A DNA stretch of 64,000 bases from Xiphias gladius (taxonomy: Eukaryota > Chordata > Actinopteri > Istiophoriformes > Xiphiidae): assembly GCF_016859285.1 (NCBI RefSeq), contig NC_053420.1:25852045-25916044 (forward strand), written 5' to 3'. Positions 1-13,220 of this stretch are shown here, in pieces (positions within the stretch are counted from its first letter, which is position 1; the number at the start of each line of letters is the position of its first letter). Made by a program: the position numbers and the translations under genes. Under the pieces are notes generated by a model. It worked only from the letters and a program-made list of their open reading frames with translations. It had not been told where the DNA came from and searched no databases.

Positions 1-3000
1 TCTAAAGGGTCTTGGTGTTTAGTGTGTGAGCTCAGGGAATCAAGTTCCAGACCTTATCAAGTGTTGAAAATACACCAGAGCAGTAGTGCCATGGATAGGA
101 GAGAGAATTCACCCACATTTGCTCAGTTATAAAGAACTTGAAGGGCACAGAAGAGTCGGATCAGGCTGTAGTGTTTGTAGAGTAATGAATGTAACTGCAC
201 GGCTGTGGTTGCACATCATAAGCAGATCTAAAATCCCTCCAAAATCAACAAAAACAGATTACAGCCACAGTGGAACATGAAAACGACTCTGGAATACATA
301 CAGAAATCCCTCCAGGTGTTACAGAGCAAAGGGAAAATGTATAGGAATAATCCCATTGGATGTTAGAGCCACATTCCTTTCTTTATTACTCCCCCCACCT
401 CATTTTAGCAGAATCCAGGTGGATAGTAATCACTAAGATTGCTTTGTTTCACCCGTGGTACTTGTGTCAAATGTGCAAAGGTGAGCGTCAAGGCCAGGGA
501 GGAGAAACGGTGAGCCATACGATTGGTGAGTCCGAGCTAAGCTGTCCTGCCGTGTGCTGATAAGCGTGTTATAAATCAGTATTTCATGGTTTATAGAGAG
601 CACATGAAGAGATCATATTAGTGTAGGGGGTAGGGGGAGGGGTCACCTGACCTTCCGTAAGCCCTCGACAGGTCTCTGGTTGGGGTTGGTCAGGTGGAGG
701 TAGTCCAGTGGTAAATCCTCTTCTTTGAATCAGCTGTAAGTGATGCTGACTGATCTCTTTTTCAAATGAAACCTGAATTGCATGCCTTGATTTTTGTTTT
801 TATTTTTTCTTTAGGTTAAAAACATGACACTGACATTTCTGTTCCTGATCCTCATCATCACATCTTAGCAATGGTTGTATAACATCCTTGGAGTTTTATG
901 TTGAACGGCAGAGAGGGCGTGCAGATAAAGGTCACATTGCTGTTCTTTTACAAATGAACAGAGCTGGTTTCAGAGGTCGGACGCATCAGGAAGATCCACC
1001 GGAAGTGTTATCGTTGCACGTCACTGAAGGCATTGTGAGAGTCAAACTTGCAACGTGTGATATGAAATATTAAAGCTACACAGTCTGTCATACTATTGAC
1101 CTGGTTGTGACTCGTTTTGGGACCTTCATGCTTGTCTAACAGGAGCTGTGTAGTTGTAACCCAGCTCTGGTTACCATGTGTAAGTTGACAACAGCAGCAG
1201 CTGTGTCAACACCAACAGTCAACATGAGGGCTGCCAGCCTCACCTGTCCATGGTGAGCCGGAGGTGATATTTCAGCTGCTCTCTTACATCTCAGCTGCTC
1301 TGTATTGCCTGTCGAAAGAGACTAACCTACATAATTTGCATCCATAGCCATTTTCAACGGAAATGAGGTTGGTGCCGAAGCGTTCACTGTAACATATTAA
1401 GACACACTCAGTTGTAAGTCTTGAATATTTCTGTTATTTATGTAAATGCTGTTAACAACAGCAGCCTGTTCCTGGGACCTTGGGCCAGATAAACGCTGAA
1501 GGCACAAAGAGTGAATCTCTCTTTAAGAGCTGGAAGCCTTCCTTTTCTGAAAATTCTGAAATGTAGCATTGCTATGAATGCTGCGATTTAAAATGTATGA
1601 CTTTTAAGCTGAGGATAGAGCAGTGCAGTTCCTTGTTGGGACACGGTAGGATTGGACCCTACAGGCTTCAGTGTTTAGCCTGTCGGACTTGAATATTAAA
1701 CTCCTCGCTGATTTGCATTCGTGTGATGCAAGCTGCACAGGGGCAGCTCACTCTCAATGCACAGCTTATGTTTTAATCAGCATGGGTCCCTCAGCGCTAT
1801 CTACACTACCATCCAGAGCCTGTGCCTCATCCCCCCTACACATGCTGTGTCAACATGTGTTGGATGATCGTGTTGCGTTCACATTTCTCGTATTCATATC
1901 TTCTCTGATCCTTCCTTTGATGCCCTTCTTCGCGGCTCTCTGTTTATCTGGTTCTTCATTGTCCCGCCGTCTCTACCGCAGGCTTCTTTCTGGAATGTGA
2001 TACAGTCTTGTGTTGTTGTACCTGTACCTCAGCACACATCTGCGCAGCAGATGTTTAAGAAGTCAACGCTTGACTTCAACCAGTGAGACCGCTGATCCTT
2101 TCAGGTGTGCTATTTGTTAGACTTAGTGGTTAGAGGGTGATGTGTTGCAGCTGATTGTCATTGATGAGATTGTGGCTCATATTGAAATGTCTCTCCGTAT
2201 TTTTATTTTTATTTTCTTCTGGAATTGCATTTTGACCCATTTTTCTTTCTACAACTGGCACCGTTTCTGTTTCAATTTAGCTGTTATAACTATTGCTACT
2301 AGCTCTTTACTAAATCCCTTTCCTGTTAATTCCAAACAAAAAGCAACAGCTATTGTTGGAAAATTTTCCACAGAAAGACCTAACATAATGTTTCAAGTAG
2401 CAAATGTAAATGTTAGGAACTGGATACACTGTAGGTCACACTACAATACAACTTTAATGTATCTAAAGTAAGATACACAGTGCAAGTGCAACGGGATAAT
2501 GGCAAATGCTAGAACATAGTATCAAATGCTGCACACACCAGCCATGTCATGGAACGGCTAGTACCACACTGTACGCATACAGGCAGAAGTAGTAGTCAAG
2601 GTAAGTGAGGATGTTTTAAATGTAATAAAATAGCTGCTTTTCTACAGAGTGGTTGTGTGTCGACTCTGGGAAATAGGACAGTAGCGCATCCCGACACGTT
2701 GCAGTTAGACGCAACTGATGTGTGTTGTCATGTAGAGAGGTACCCAGAAGAGAGTCATTAAGATTCAGTCAGACCTAGTAAAGTCAGATTCGTTTGCTAA
2801 CATTAGCGTCATTGGCTACAGGTCATACCAAAACAAGGAAGGCTGTAGCAGCAAAACCACTGAGTGTACTGAAATGAAAAAAGGTGGGTTTTATGGTTGC
2901 TGAATTTCAATGTTTATTTGTAAGAGGAAGAATTTGTGGTTCATTTCTTCAAAGTTACACTGCTTCGCTTTAAATGACTATATCAGTTTTAGTAGCAAAA

Positions 3001-4590
3001 ATTAGGCATCGTTAGTTAACCCAGAGCAATATGGTCAAAGGATTGTTAGTTTTATAAAGAGATAAACGGTACATTTTAGTAACTGAAAAGGATAGCACCA
3101 TGTTTCCAAGCAACTGTTTTGGTTGCCGGACAAAGCCATTCTTAAGAGGCATGGTTGCCTTTTGGCTCCAGCATTGAGCTGCCCAGCGACGGTCCAGATG
3201 ATTACCAAATGTCTCTGTCTTGTCTTGACTGCTTTCCTCTGTGGGTGTACTAGTCCACTGTTCAACAGATCGCAGACATGACACTGCATGTACTTTCCCA
3301 GGTGAAAATCCTTCTCAGTATATTAGATTAACTTAAAATCTGATCATCATGTGCTCGGTTTTGTGTAACAGGATTCATGTGATGAGCTTTTGTCTGAGCG
3401 GTCCTAAGTCTGCCACTTGTTTGTGTGAAAGGCTCCTACTTGTCTGTCAGTGGGAGGTCAAGCATGCTGGGGGTTTTCACGCGTACAGGACCAAACGGCA
3501 GCTACCGGTTCAGTTCCAGGACAGGAGCCAACGCAAACTCAGTAGAACTATTTCAAGTATGCCTTCACACAAAGCGAGCCTCATTCTTTATGTTGTTTGA
3601 GTGAGGAAAACAGAACACCATGTCTTACTGACCCAAAAAAGCAAAAAGCTGGTCAGTTGTGAGCAGAGCTTTGAGACAGCTGCTCAGACTAACTGATAGA
3701 TAAGTGTTTCTGTTTGAAAGATGTGATGCTGGCAGAAGCCAGCATCACATGGATGGGTAAATTTGATTCAGCCCTTGAGGCCTTCCATCTAGATTTTTGG
3801 GTTGAACGGAGTTGTTTTATGATTTACTCGACTGGCAAGGAGACAGCAAGATGCTTGTTTATGGCAGCGATTTGAGAGCACCGTTGAGTGAGAGGCTTTT
3901 GGCAGAACTCGCTATCGCTATTTTTGGATGTCAAGTCTCTGTTTGGTATTAGGGAGAGGGCTTTGTTTGTAATGAACCTCCATTATGTGCGGAAAAGTGC
4001 ACATGAAACATTGCTCACTTGTTACAGTTGGGGGGAAGCAGTATTGTTTGTCTCAGATTGTAAAAAAATAGCATTATATTCAGTTTTCAGCAACAGTTAA
4101 TTTTTTTTAAATTCTCTATAGAATTATCCAATATAATCAGATATGTAAAAGCTATAACATATAGTAAAGGTAATTGTCTACAAAATGATTGTCATGTAAA
4201 CCATGATTTTTATGACAGCAGCGAAGGGGAAGCTCCACTGAATGTTGCATTTATTCCTCGCTTCTGTTATTTTTTCCATCACTTTGCTTCTGGCTCTGTT
4301 CCTCTGGCTCCCTCTCTTTTTTGCAGTCGTAGCCGTTGAGCTATTGAGAAATAAAACACAGGTTTCTCTCATTCCATTTTTCTCCATACATTATTAATGT
4401 TACTTATCCTGTCTCATTTTTCGTTCTCTTTGCAAATGAATTGGTTACTAATTACGTCTGTGAGCTAAATTTAGACTATTACTCACTTTCAAAATGCCTT
4501 AAGGTGCAAGTTAAGTTGTGATGAAACTTTTGTTGAACTTCTGATATTTTAAAAAGGTTCTATAAAACAGGCTAACAGACTGCATATTTC
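1..4590. other. No gene recognised; AT-rich non-coding DNA upstream of ccdc120
   Basis: No open reading frame here resembles a known protein, and no exon with paired splice signals and conserved coding could be supported. A pyrimidine-rich tract ending in an AG near 815 looks like a splice acceptor, but what follows is a short frame that stops quickly. The stretch could hold 5' UTR exons or the promoter of ccdc120, whose coding start is at 5,287, or simply be intergenic. The only structure that stands out is a perfect hairpin at 3,721-3,750, listed separately. Confidence 0.5.
3721..3750. repeat. Perfect 13-bp inverted repeat (hairpin)
   Basis: Arms 3,721-3,733 and 3,738-3,750 are exact reverse complements (ATGTGATGCTGGC and GCCAGCATCACAT) around a 4-base AGAA loop. 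Pairing does not extend usefully beyond the arms, so the stem is too short for a typical pre-miRNA. It lies in non-coding DNA upstream of ccdc120. Its function is unknown. Confidence 0.8.
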
Positions 4591-4592
4591 AA

Positions 4593-4843
4593 CTAGAAAG
4601 GCACTCAGAGAGCATAGACCTCTGCCAAGGCCAATGTCCAACAACATACACCAGACTCCAGAGAAAAAAAAATTAAAATCCATAGTAAAGTATCTGGATC
4701 TGCCCCAAAATTTAATGGGTTCTTCCCTGGCCCATGCCCTATCCCTCCACCAAGTCCAAGTTCAGTCCAAATTAGTTGAGTCATTTTTGTGTAATCCTGC
4801 TGACAAACACACAAATGAGCAGGCACAGATGGAAACATAAACC
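4593..4843. repeat. Dispersed repeat of the 'CTAGAAAGGCACTC ... GGAAACATAA' type
   Basis: The block begins with CTAGAAAGGCACTCAGAGAG and runs through 'GACCTCTGCCAAGGCC', 'CTGGCCCATGCCCTATCC' and 'ATCCTGCTGACAAACA' to 'GGAAACATAA'. I recognise this order of phrases from an abundant short interspersed repeat of fish genomes, but cannot assign a database name. The two overlapping open frames here (4,605-4,838 minus and 4,634-4,840 plus) are products of the repeat and not genes. Confidence 0.7.
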
Positions 4844-5234
4844 TAAATATGGTTTTATATGTATAGTCAAATCTGGGTTTGTAGTGCTTTTAATTGTAAT
4901 GCAGGAAATAGCAATTGTTACTGCTTTACTACAAAGTCACATGATTCTTTTCTTATTAAGCTGAATTAGTAACTTTTTTTAAAATAATCTTTTCAAGGAT
5001 TCATCTCTAGATACCTGAGCAAAGGTGCAGTGCTCCCCCTGATGGTACCTGCCGTAATCTGATCTAGGAGACACCCATGCTCATCTACTGCTGACTTGCT
5101 AGAAATGCAACAACTGACTCTCCGCCTCAAGACAACATATGGCTGCAAGGTTAGAGAGGAAAAAAACACCTAAGCCCGAATATAGTTTGTTGATGCGTCT
5201 CAACAGCAGTTAAACCTCAGTTTCTTTTCCATCA

Positions 5235-5286
5235 GGTGAAGGCGTGGTTGGGAGTGTGAGTTGTGAAGTCCCCAGAATTACAAAAC
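5235..5286 (+). other. ccdc120: Probable 5' UTR portion of the first coding exon of ccdc120
   Basis: A splice-acceptor-like sequence (TTTCTTTTCCATCAG) ends at about 5,234, just before 52 bases leading to the ccdc120 start codon at 5,287. This suggests the coding start lies in a second exon with an upstream non-coding exon not located here. The call is inferred from splice signals only. Confidence 0.45.
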
Positions 5287-8200
5287 ATGGAGGTCAAAGG
5301 ACATCTGATCACATCCATGGGTTTGGGGGCTCCTGGTGAGTCATAATGACTTCTCACAGTGTAAAGATGCACACTTTCCTGTCTGGACAAGCCTGAAACG
5401 GTCTGGCAAATCTCTCAGCTTGTGTTTTTTCTGACAGTTCAACAGAAGGAAAGCAAAAGTGTTTTTCTCAAGGGAACAGCCATCTGAAAAAACAGCTGTA
5501 TGTGTGAAGGCCTTTTGTTCACATGCTGTCACCACAGCTCTCAGATAATCTTATCAGAGCACTGAATTACTGTGAACAGGCAGCATATTGTTTGATACGG
5601 ACACTTTAAAATGTAACCATGGTGAAACAGTGAAACATTACCAAAAGATTAAATTTTTAACTTAATGAGACTGTTTTAAATAGTAACATTTCTTAGTTTG
5701 ATTCCTTCACATCTCAATTCCAGTGATTTGGCCTAAAATAGCCAGTCTCCGTTTGTTAAAGAAGAAATCTGGCATTTTTCTACAATTTTCTCACGGTCAA
5801 CAAATCCCATGACAAGACAACAACCAACAATGTGCTAGTCTGTCTCTCAAAATTGTCAGTGCTTCTTTAAGATGTCAATCTTTAAAAACAAGTCATAAAT
5901 ATAAAGTTTAATTTAAAAAAAAAATCATTTCCCACAAATGCACACTGTAGTTTTTAGTGAATTTTACTTAAAAAGTTCTGTATTTGTTGGGGACTATTTG
6001 TAGCTGTGGATGAATATATATTTTGTATTCTAAAGAATATTAACACAAGCAGGACCATGTATGTCGGAGTGACTCAAAATAAACTACAGTTCAAGATACA
6101 AGGTAATGAAGGAACATTTCACCTAGTGCTATGGTGTGGCTCACAGATGTGTTTTAATAGGTTTTAGACAACAACTGACATGGGATGTGTTCACAATAAA
6201 AAAAAATAAAATATATATATATATATATCCAGCCATATCCTTTAATTCCTCAATTTTTTTCTGATGGGTTACATGTTCTGTGACATGTAGATGTTCAAGG
6301 CAGCCAGGACAACAAGCTGCAGGCTGAGAGAATTGCAGCTTTGCAAGAGAGGAAGCAGGCCCTGGAGGCTCTCCTCAACACCAGAGTGGGAGAACTCAAA
6401 CAAGTCTGTCTGCAGGAAGCGGTGAGTAGCTTCACGGTTCAGGGTACAACATTCTCACTCCATAAACCTCAAGTGTTTAGATGATAACTGTATTTTGTTT
6501 TTTCATTTATGGTGTTAAATACAGTATATTTTTATGATGTGTAAAATCCAAAAATAAGAGAACCTCTAATCTTAGATGCAACGGAAAACTTGTTGAGAAT
6601 CAGTGATATCTTTTTTCTCATACACAATGGGTTGCATATTAATATTTGCTCCACTGCTCTGGAGAACTTGTCAGCACATCTTAATGAAGCCACAGCTGCC
6701 ACAGTTTTTCATTAACAGCTGTTTAACACATCCTTATGATTTCCACTGGATGTATAGTGCCTCACTCTGTCTCTGTGGGCTTTATTCTCTGATTCACACG
6801 TTGTTTACTCTGTCCTCGTAATTTGATTTCTAATCATGCACGAGAATTAATAAATGACGACGATCTAGACATACCTTGTGTGTGCTGGAATTTCTAATGT
6901 ATGAATCTTTCAGCAATTTTCCTGCTCTAGCTCAGCCCCCTGGCAGGTGAATGAGCATGCAGCCGTGCACAGGTTTATCATGTGTTGATTGCCTACGCTG
7001 TTGTTAGTGTATCTAATTTGGTGTTATCCTGTTTTTTCTTTAAATTATGATAGCAACCTTGTATTTGGCATATCAATTTCAATGCAGTCAACTTGTCAGA
7101 GGGTTTTATTGAGCCTTAGGGTAATCTGTGAAGTGGTATCATTTTATGTAACACTTAAGAGCTCGCAGGCCAGTGAGAAAGATTTTAGTAGCTAGAGGCT
7201 AATGAATGTCCTCTACAGGAGCTGACTGGGAAGTTGCCACGTGCTTTCCCCCTGGAGACGGGAGAGAAACCCCCACTGGTGCAGCGCAGAGCTGGCCTGG
7301 CGCCTAACACCAAGGCAGAGGTAAGTCAACACCTTGAATATCAATTGTGTTTACGCAGCAGCTGTATTGCTGTGTGTACTTGGGGTCTAACATGGGCGGC
7401 TACCCCTGGCTGCAGGATGAGGCTGCCCAAAGAAAGCAGATGAAAGCCATCTTCACTGGTGCTCTGTACAGACACTCAGAATCAGACCGAAATGTCCCGA
7501 ATAGCAAGAGGACAGTTCATCGGGGATGTCACACAGGTATAAATACACAGCAACACTCACACAACAGAAACATTTTTTGACTTGGGTTTAGCAAAGACAT
7601 CAAATGTCCTGCCGTGTTGTCTGTGACCTGAATGGTTGTTGTCTTTCAGAGGACACTGTCATGTCAGAGAGTACCAGCTCCATATCCGATTCAACATCCC
7701 ATGACAATGGTGAGTCACCCGCATACAAACTCTTCCAACAACTCTCTCTGCCTCTGGTGTGAGTAGCTGAATGTATTTGCCTGTGTTATTCTTTTCATAT
7801 TCAACACTCACACGTAGTGGGTGGGAAGCTCATTTTCACTTCTGGTGTTAAGACACCAGATAAGAATACGCATACACATTTCTGCCAAAAGGGCACACAT
7901 GGCTTGTTGTGCTCTAAATGAAGGTGATCAGTTTTTGTCATCTGTGAGTGGGCTTCACTAAAAAAATCATTTCCTTGTTCTTCTTCCCCCAAAAGAGTCT
8001 TCTCCCAGCGTGGCCGCTGACCAGCGCTCTCTGTCTCAGCCCCGGCTCACTGTGGGCAGCCCTGAACACAGGATCAGTAGGAAACTGTCTCCAGTTGAGA
8101 TCTACTATGAGATGAGGACACGCCGCAACTCTGTCACAAGTTCTGTTAGGTACTTATCTTAAAGTGACCTTATGCTACAGGCTGCGCAGTCTGATTGATC

Positions 8201-10832
8201 TGTCTTAGACTCTACATATTATTGTGCGCGCATGCTCATGATTGTTTTTATGTATGGGTGATAAATCAGAAACGCATCCATGTCCTCCTCGTTGTTGTTT
8301 CTCACAGCCCAACTCACTCTTTACCAAGAAGTGCATCTAACATTGAAGGTAGAAGTGTTCCAGCGACTCCTCTCTTGGCCCGAACAGCTCCAATCAGTGT
8401 TCATGTCAGGTAATCTGTGATACTGACGCTGCAGAACTACAGCTCTCTCCCACTGTGATAACCGTGGGGTTCGAAAATGCTTAATGCAGACATAGAGTCA
8501 GAGTTGTAACAACAATTAGTGTCATATTTAGATACCAGCAAGTGCTCAAGCTTATCATTTGGTCTTGAAGCATAAAATTTTTGTCCCTTCTAAAGTGATT
8601 TTCTGTGAAATGCAGTGACATGGTTTTTTATTAAAATTGCCTTCACTCACTCTTTATCCATAGCGCTCAGAGTCCTCTCTTAACATAAGCTGTTGTTGTG
8701 CTCCCATCTCTGCCTTAGGTCGGACGCATCGGGGGGTAATGGGTTGAAGCAGTGGTCTGGCAGTCTGGATGTGCCATATATGATTCCACTCGCCCAGGAG
8801 GGCTCTTCCTCTGACCGCCGAGGCTGCCCGTACAGCTCCCGGGCCAGGCGCAGTAACAGCTCAGAGGCCCTGTTGGATAGATCAAGCCTTCCTGATGATC
8901 CAGCGCCCAGAAACGGGATGCCCCCCCGAGGAGGGCCCTACAAGAGCTCAGAGACACTGACTGATGGCAAACTGCGACACATTCACCTGGGCAGCCCTGA
9001 AAGACATGTGGACAGCTCTGTGGAACAGGCCAAAATGCGTCTCTCAATGGGCGGCAGAGGGGCTGGGGGAGGCTACAATGAGCTATTAATGGACTATATC
9101 TGGGGGAAACAGCAGAGGATGCAAGTGCAGCACCACCTGTACCAGTCCACAGGCAGGATCTGGCAGGACATGTCCTCTTCTCGCTCTTCCACAGCAGTGG
9201 TGCCCCCCCATGCCAACGGCTTTTCTCATTCCCAGGTGCATCTCCCCAGCGCTGCACCTCCTTACAGCCCCATGGTCCTCCGAGGGTCCCAAGCCGAGCT
9301 GCGCAGGGTCAAAGTAACCAGAACCAAATCTTGTGGACCCTTTATTCCTTTGCAGCAACATCCCCAGGATGCAATCCTATTATCAGCATACGAGTCTCCC
9401 CTTCCTGCATCCGGCACCACCACCACCTCTATCCCCAACCTGCACCCCTACCAGACTGAGATGTCTAGCACCTCCTTCAGTTGCAGACCACCACAGTTCT
9501 CTCTCCCCACCCCAGAAGACTCAACCAGAAGCCTGCATAAAGCCCTGGCTCTGGAGGGACTGAGGGACTGGTACATGAGGAACGCCCTCGGGTATCCACC
9601 TGCTGCCTCAAAGGGCCACGAGGCAGGGATCTCTCGCCTCTCACACCCCCACCCGCTGGTGCACCAGGCCCAGTCCGTTCAAGGTGAAGTAGCCAACCTC
9701 CACAGGTCTCAGATACCCCAGTCAGCCAGCTTCCATGGTCTCCCACTGCATGGAAGGTCAGTACGTTTGTTTTTTTTTGTTTTTGTTTTTTTTTCTTTAA
9801 ATCTTTATGCTTTACCTCTTTTACACCCGTATGTCTGTTGGTGGAAATCATCACAGTGTTGTGAGCTGGAAACCATACATACATTCATATATCCATACCC
9901 TCATCTTCCGGATGAGGGTATGGATGAGAGGCGAAACGTCTTCAAGAACTTCATGCAAATCCAGTTTCCTTCACATAGAACTTACAGAAGACCATGACCT
10001 GGGTGACTGAGAATCTTCGCAGACATTCGTTGTATTGTATATGACAATCACTTTGAGAGAGGTGATTTCGTCTGATTTCAAGGGGCATTTTGTATGTTTT
10101 AGAGGCTATGTAAGAATACATTTTATTGGTCTACAAATCCCAACATGCATGTTTGCAAGGGCAGTCACTCAATCACTTTGCACTACTGAGATTTGTCTGA
10201 CTCATGTTTCTCTCTGGAAGCTGGCAGCAAGTCTTCCAACAGAGGATAGTTCCATTATTCTCACCCTCTCCCCAACCAATCCAACCATCATCCTGTGACT
10301 TTTACAATCGCGGCTGTTTTATGTTTGTTTTTCTTTTGAATGGTCAGCATTATTTCCCGCTGTTGGCTACATCATGCCAACATCCAGGCTCTTGCTTGTT
10401 TTCTTGATGAAAAACACACTCCATCTCCCTCAGATACTACTCATAGGCCTCCATGAATTACCTACAGTTGCCCACAAAGAACTACAGTCACATTTACACA
10501 TGTAAATGTGAACATGCATTAATGGGGGCCTTAATTATGACAGGATTTTTTATTTCTCTTTAATTTCATAGGAATTTTATGACTTTCAAGGGCACCCCTC
10601 TCTGAGCTCCGTCATACTCCGACCATGATTCATACTGTTCATTTCTTGAAGATGTATTCCCACTGTGGTTTTACGCTTCACTGCATGCCTCTTGTGTGTG
10701 AAATGCTCTTTTAATTTGTCTTGCCTCCCCAACAGGTCGATGGAGTTCTCTCTCTATCAGGAGACTCCTCATCCACAGATGCAAGAGGTGACAACAAAGG
10801 AACCCAGCGCAGACCCAGGCACCCTGGTCTGA
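5287..10832 (+). CDS. ccdc120: Coiled-coil domain-containing protein 120, 9 coding exons
   Basis: Exons: 5287-5335, 6291-6421, 7219-7320, 7416-7536, 7650-7709, 7996-8149, 8308-8409, 8719-9756, 10736-10832. They join in phase to give 617 aa. The start MEVKGHLITSMGLGAP matches the N-terminus of CCDC120 (MEVKGQLIS...). Residues ~17-110 form the CUPID/DUF3338 coiled-coil region, with LKQVCLQEAELTGKLP and FPLETGEKPPLVQRR. Downstream family blocks are SISDSTSHDN, RRNSVTSS, THSLPRSASNIEGRSVPATP, KQWSGSLD, RRSNSSEALLD, YKSSETL and ALEGLRDWYMRN. INAVA and FRMD4 proteins share the CUPID domain, but the later blocks fit CCDC120 best. In mammals the protein binds cytohesin-2, an Arf exchange factor, supports neurite growth and sits at centriolar subdistal appendages. 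The region after residue ~110 is low-complexity, rich in Ser, Pro and His. Paralogue (a or b) is not resolved. Confidence 0.88.
6211..6228. repeat. (AT)n microsatellite in ccdc120 intron 1
   Basis: A run of alternating A and T follows an A-rich stretch, about 65 bases upstream of the acceptor of the second ccdc120 coding exon. It is an ordinary simple repeat. Confidence 0.85.
9880..10030. repeat. Fragment of a dispersed fish repeat with a perfect 15-bp hairpin
   Basis: Arms 9,891-9,905 and 9,911-9,925 are exact reverse complements around TTCCG. Downstream follow GGATGAGAGGCGAAACGTCT, 'CCAGTTTCCTTCACATAGA' and 'TGACCTGGGTGACTGAGAAT'. I recognise these phrases as an abundant interspersed sequence of teleosts. 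The block lies inside the last ccdc120 intron, and an open frame that runs on from the long ccdc120 exon through it is read-through into intron and repeat. Confidence 0.65.
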
Positions 10833-13220
10833 CGCAGCAGAACACACATACACAGGCTACATTATCTGAGCAAAAACACTGTAGCCTGATACACAAACTA
10901 ACTCACTCATGTAGTCACAAACTTACACAGACAAACTGATACAATGTGACCTCAATTGCAAAGCAAAACACGGCAACCTCAGCAGAAAGAGACTGGAATA
11001 AATGACAAACTGTAGCTGTGCAGTGTGAAAAAGTCTTGGCCAGTTCCCCGGGTTATAACTGAATCTACCAGTATGATATTCGAACCCAGCGTTCTCGTGG
11101 ATTTGCACTGGTGCTGACTTCCGGAGTATCTAACAACAATATGGTCATGCGGTACTTCATATATCGATATCTCTGGTTCAACACGAGCAGTGAAATCCGT
11201 CCCGATAACCCTGAAAAATCTCCCAAGATATACTTTTTTACAGAATATATACAACTCTAAATCACTATTTTGTATCTTCTGAGATATAAAGAACAGTTAT
11301 ATTAAAGAGGTAATTTATTGCTCATTAATCGTGGGATATACAAACATGTTACATGAGCTCACGACATTTGAAAAGTATCAATACATGCCGGTGAATGTGT
11401 GTTTGTAAACTTTAGAAAACGTAAAAACATGCTTCAGTCCTCGTCTGCCGTTAATTTCACAGCCATTTGTGTTTTTCATGTTTGATGAATGAAACAAATC
11501 ACGAACTGTAGCGTACGGGTGTAGCAGGACGGGAGTGTCTAAATGTTTTCATCTCAAAACAAAACCTTGGTTAGAAAACCTTAAAATACTTTCTAATGAC
11601 CGAAAATGCTAGCATTACGCTTCTGTAAGCTTAGTCTAATCAAAAACTGAGAGCAGGTCACGATGTCACTAAATTAGGGTATTTGGAATGATGTCATATA
11701 TATATATTGTGATTTTTTTCAGTTTTGTTTTCTAGATTGAGCTCGGTGCTGGCTGATAAATGTACCTTTCTCTGTGCTGATCCTGCCAGAATAATTAGAC
11801 CAGTTTTAAGAGAAACCTGAGGGCTGTTACGAGACCTACTGTATGGCAGTAGCACATGACTGTATGACAATAATTTACTCATATCAAATCTTTTTTTTTC
11901 TGCATTTACTTGTGGAAAATTGGAGTGACATACAGGGCACTTTATCAACATCTTAAGCCTTAATTCCCTATGAAATTGTCACCATGAGAGATGACAGGTT
12001 CAGACAGGGTTTATAATGGGGCGAGCTTAAAGAAAGTGAGGAAAGTCAACGTCTGCTGAAGGTCTATCTGAGTGTTAGTCTGTATATAGTGTGGATCGTA
12101 CTGATGAGTTTCAAGCTGATATTTTATTCCCATACTAACGGTGTAATTTTTAAACTAACCACATAATAAGTATTTAATCACAATAACCTCCCCCAGTCCT
12201 TCCGCCCCCAAGTGAGCACTATTTAATTGGTTTTAAAAAGTGAGGTTGATGGTGTGAAGAGAATAGGGCTGCTGCAGTAGTGAATGACGGTGTGAGCAGG
12301 TCTCATACCAGTACATTTGTTTATTAGAATCCATGCTGGCTGTTTTTTGTATTTGTAATCATTTCAACTCATTTCATGTGTTTGGTTTTTGTGTTGTTTC
12401 AAAAAAATAACTTTGCATTTTTTATAAAAAATCAGAACAGTTATGCATCATAATATATCTCTGAGTTTTTGTAATCAGAGTGTAGCATTCTGCATTGTAA
12501 ACCTGAGAAAAAATCAGATTAAGAAATAAAATCTTCAAGGAGACTGAAAATTCTTTTCTTGGTGTAGACAGAACTTAACATATTTTTAAGGTTTTTTTTT
12601 TTTTTTTTTTTCCATTTCATGTACTTGATCTTTAGCGATCTTACGACTCATTTTTAATGTAATTCTTTACGTGCGTCGTAATTGATGTTATCCACCGTGT
12701 TACAACCTGTAGCACACCATGGAATGTTACCTGGTTTCTTCTGCTGTCTGATGTGTTCACATCCTCTCAGTATCCAGCTTCATAGAGCTTCTTCCAGCTG
12801 GTTCAAACCTGAAATTAAAGACCAAACTGCTGTGCACTGGGGGTCATAAATGTATTTTTCATATAATGTACTCTGTAAGTTTAAAATAAATGATATAAAT
12901 TTAGCTCATGATATAAATTTATTCAAACTATACTATATTTATGAACCTATAACATTTTGTAGCTATCTACTGTAGCTCTTTCTCACCAGTTCGGGAATTG
13001 GTAATGTATGTTGAAACCATTTCATTCAGCAGTGTGACGTGTTAATATTTGATTATTCAGGTTTATTTGTTTCTTTCTCTTTCTTTTTTTTTTTTTTAAG
13101 ATATTTGAGTGCAGCTGTTTTCTCTGTCACTCTCTTTATAATAAGGCCGATGAAATAAGGCTAAATAGGCCTGCCCTATACTGTATGTATGAGATTGTGC
13201 ATTCATTCTACTAAATAAAG
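10833..13220 (+). other. ccdc120: Probable 3' UTR of ccdc120, ending at an AATAAA near 13,215
   Basis: After the ccdc120 stop codon there is about 2.4 kb of AT-rich sequence without a recognisable gene. AATAAA signals occur at several points; the one in CTACTAAATAAAGTGTCATG near 13,208-13,220 is followed by a GT-rich stretch, which suits a cleavage site. Poly(T) runs lie at about 12,590-12,611 and 13,086-13,099. The exact 3' end cannot be fixed without transcripts. Confidence 0.45.

Noticed and set aside
8715-9257. 180-codon minus-strand open frame
   Set aside because: It is the antisense shadow of the GC-rich ccdc120 exon and has no recognisable homology.
9757-9997. In-frame extension of the long ccdc120 exon to a stop at 9,997
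   Set aside because: A GT donor at 9,757 (GGAAG|GTCAGT) joins in phase to 10,736, and the extension enters a T-rich tract and a dispersed repeat.
12780-12830. tRNA-like 'GGTTCAAACC' box
   Set aside because: No partner A box or cloverleaf could be built around it.
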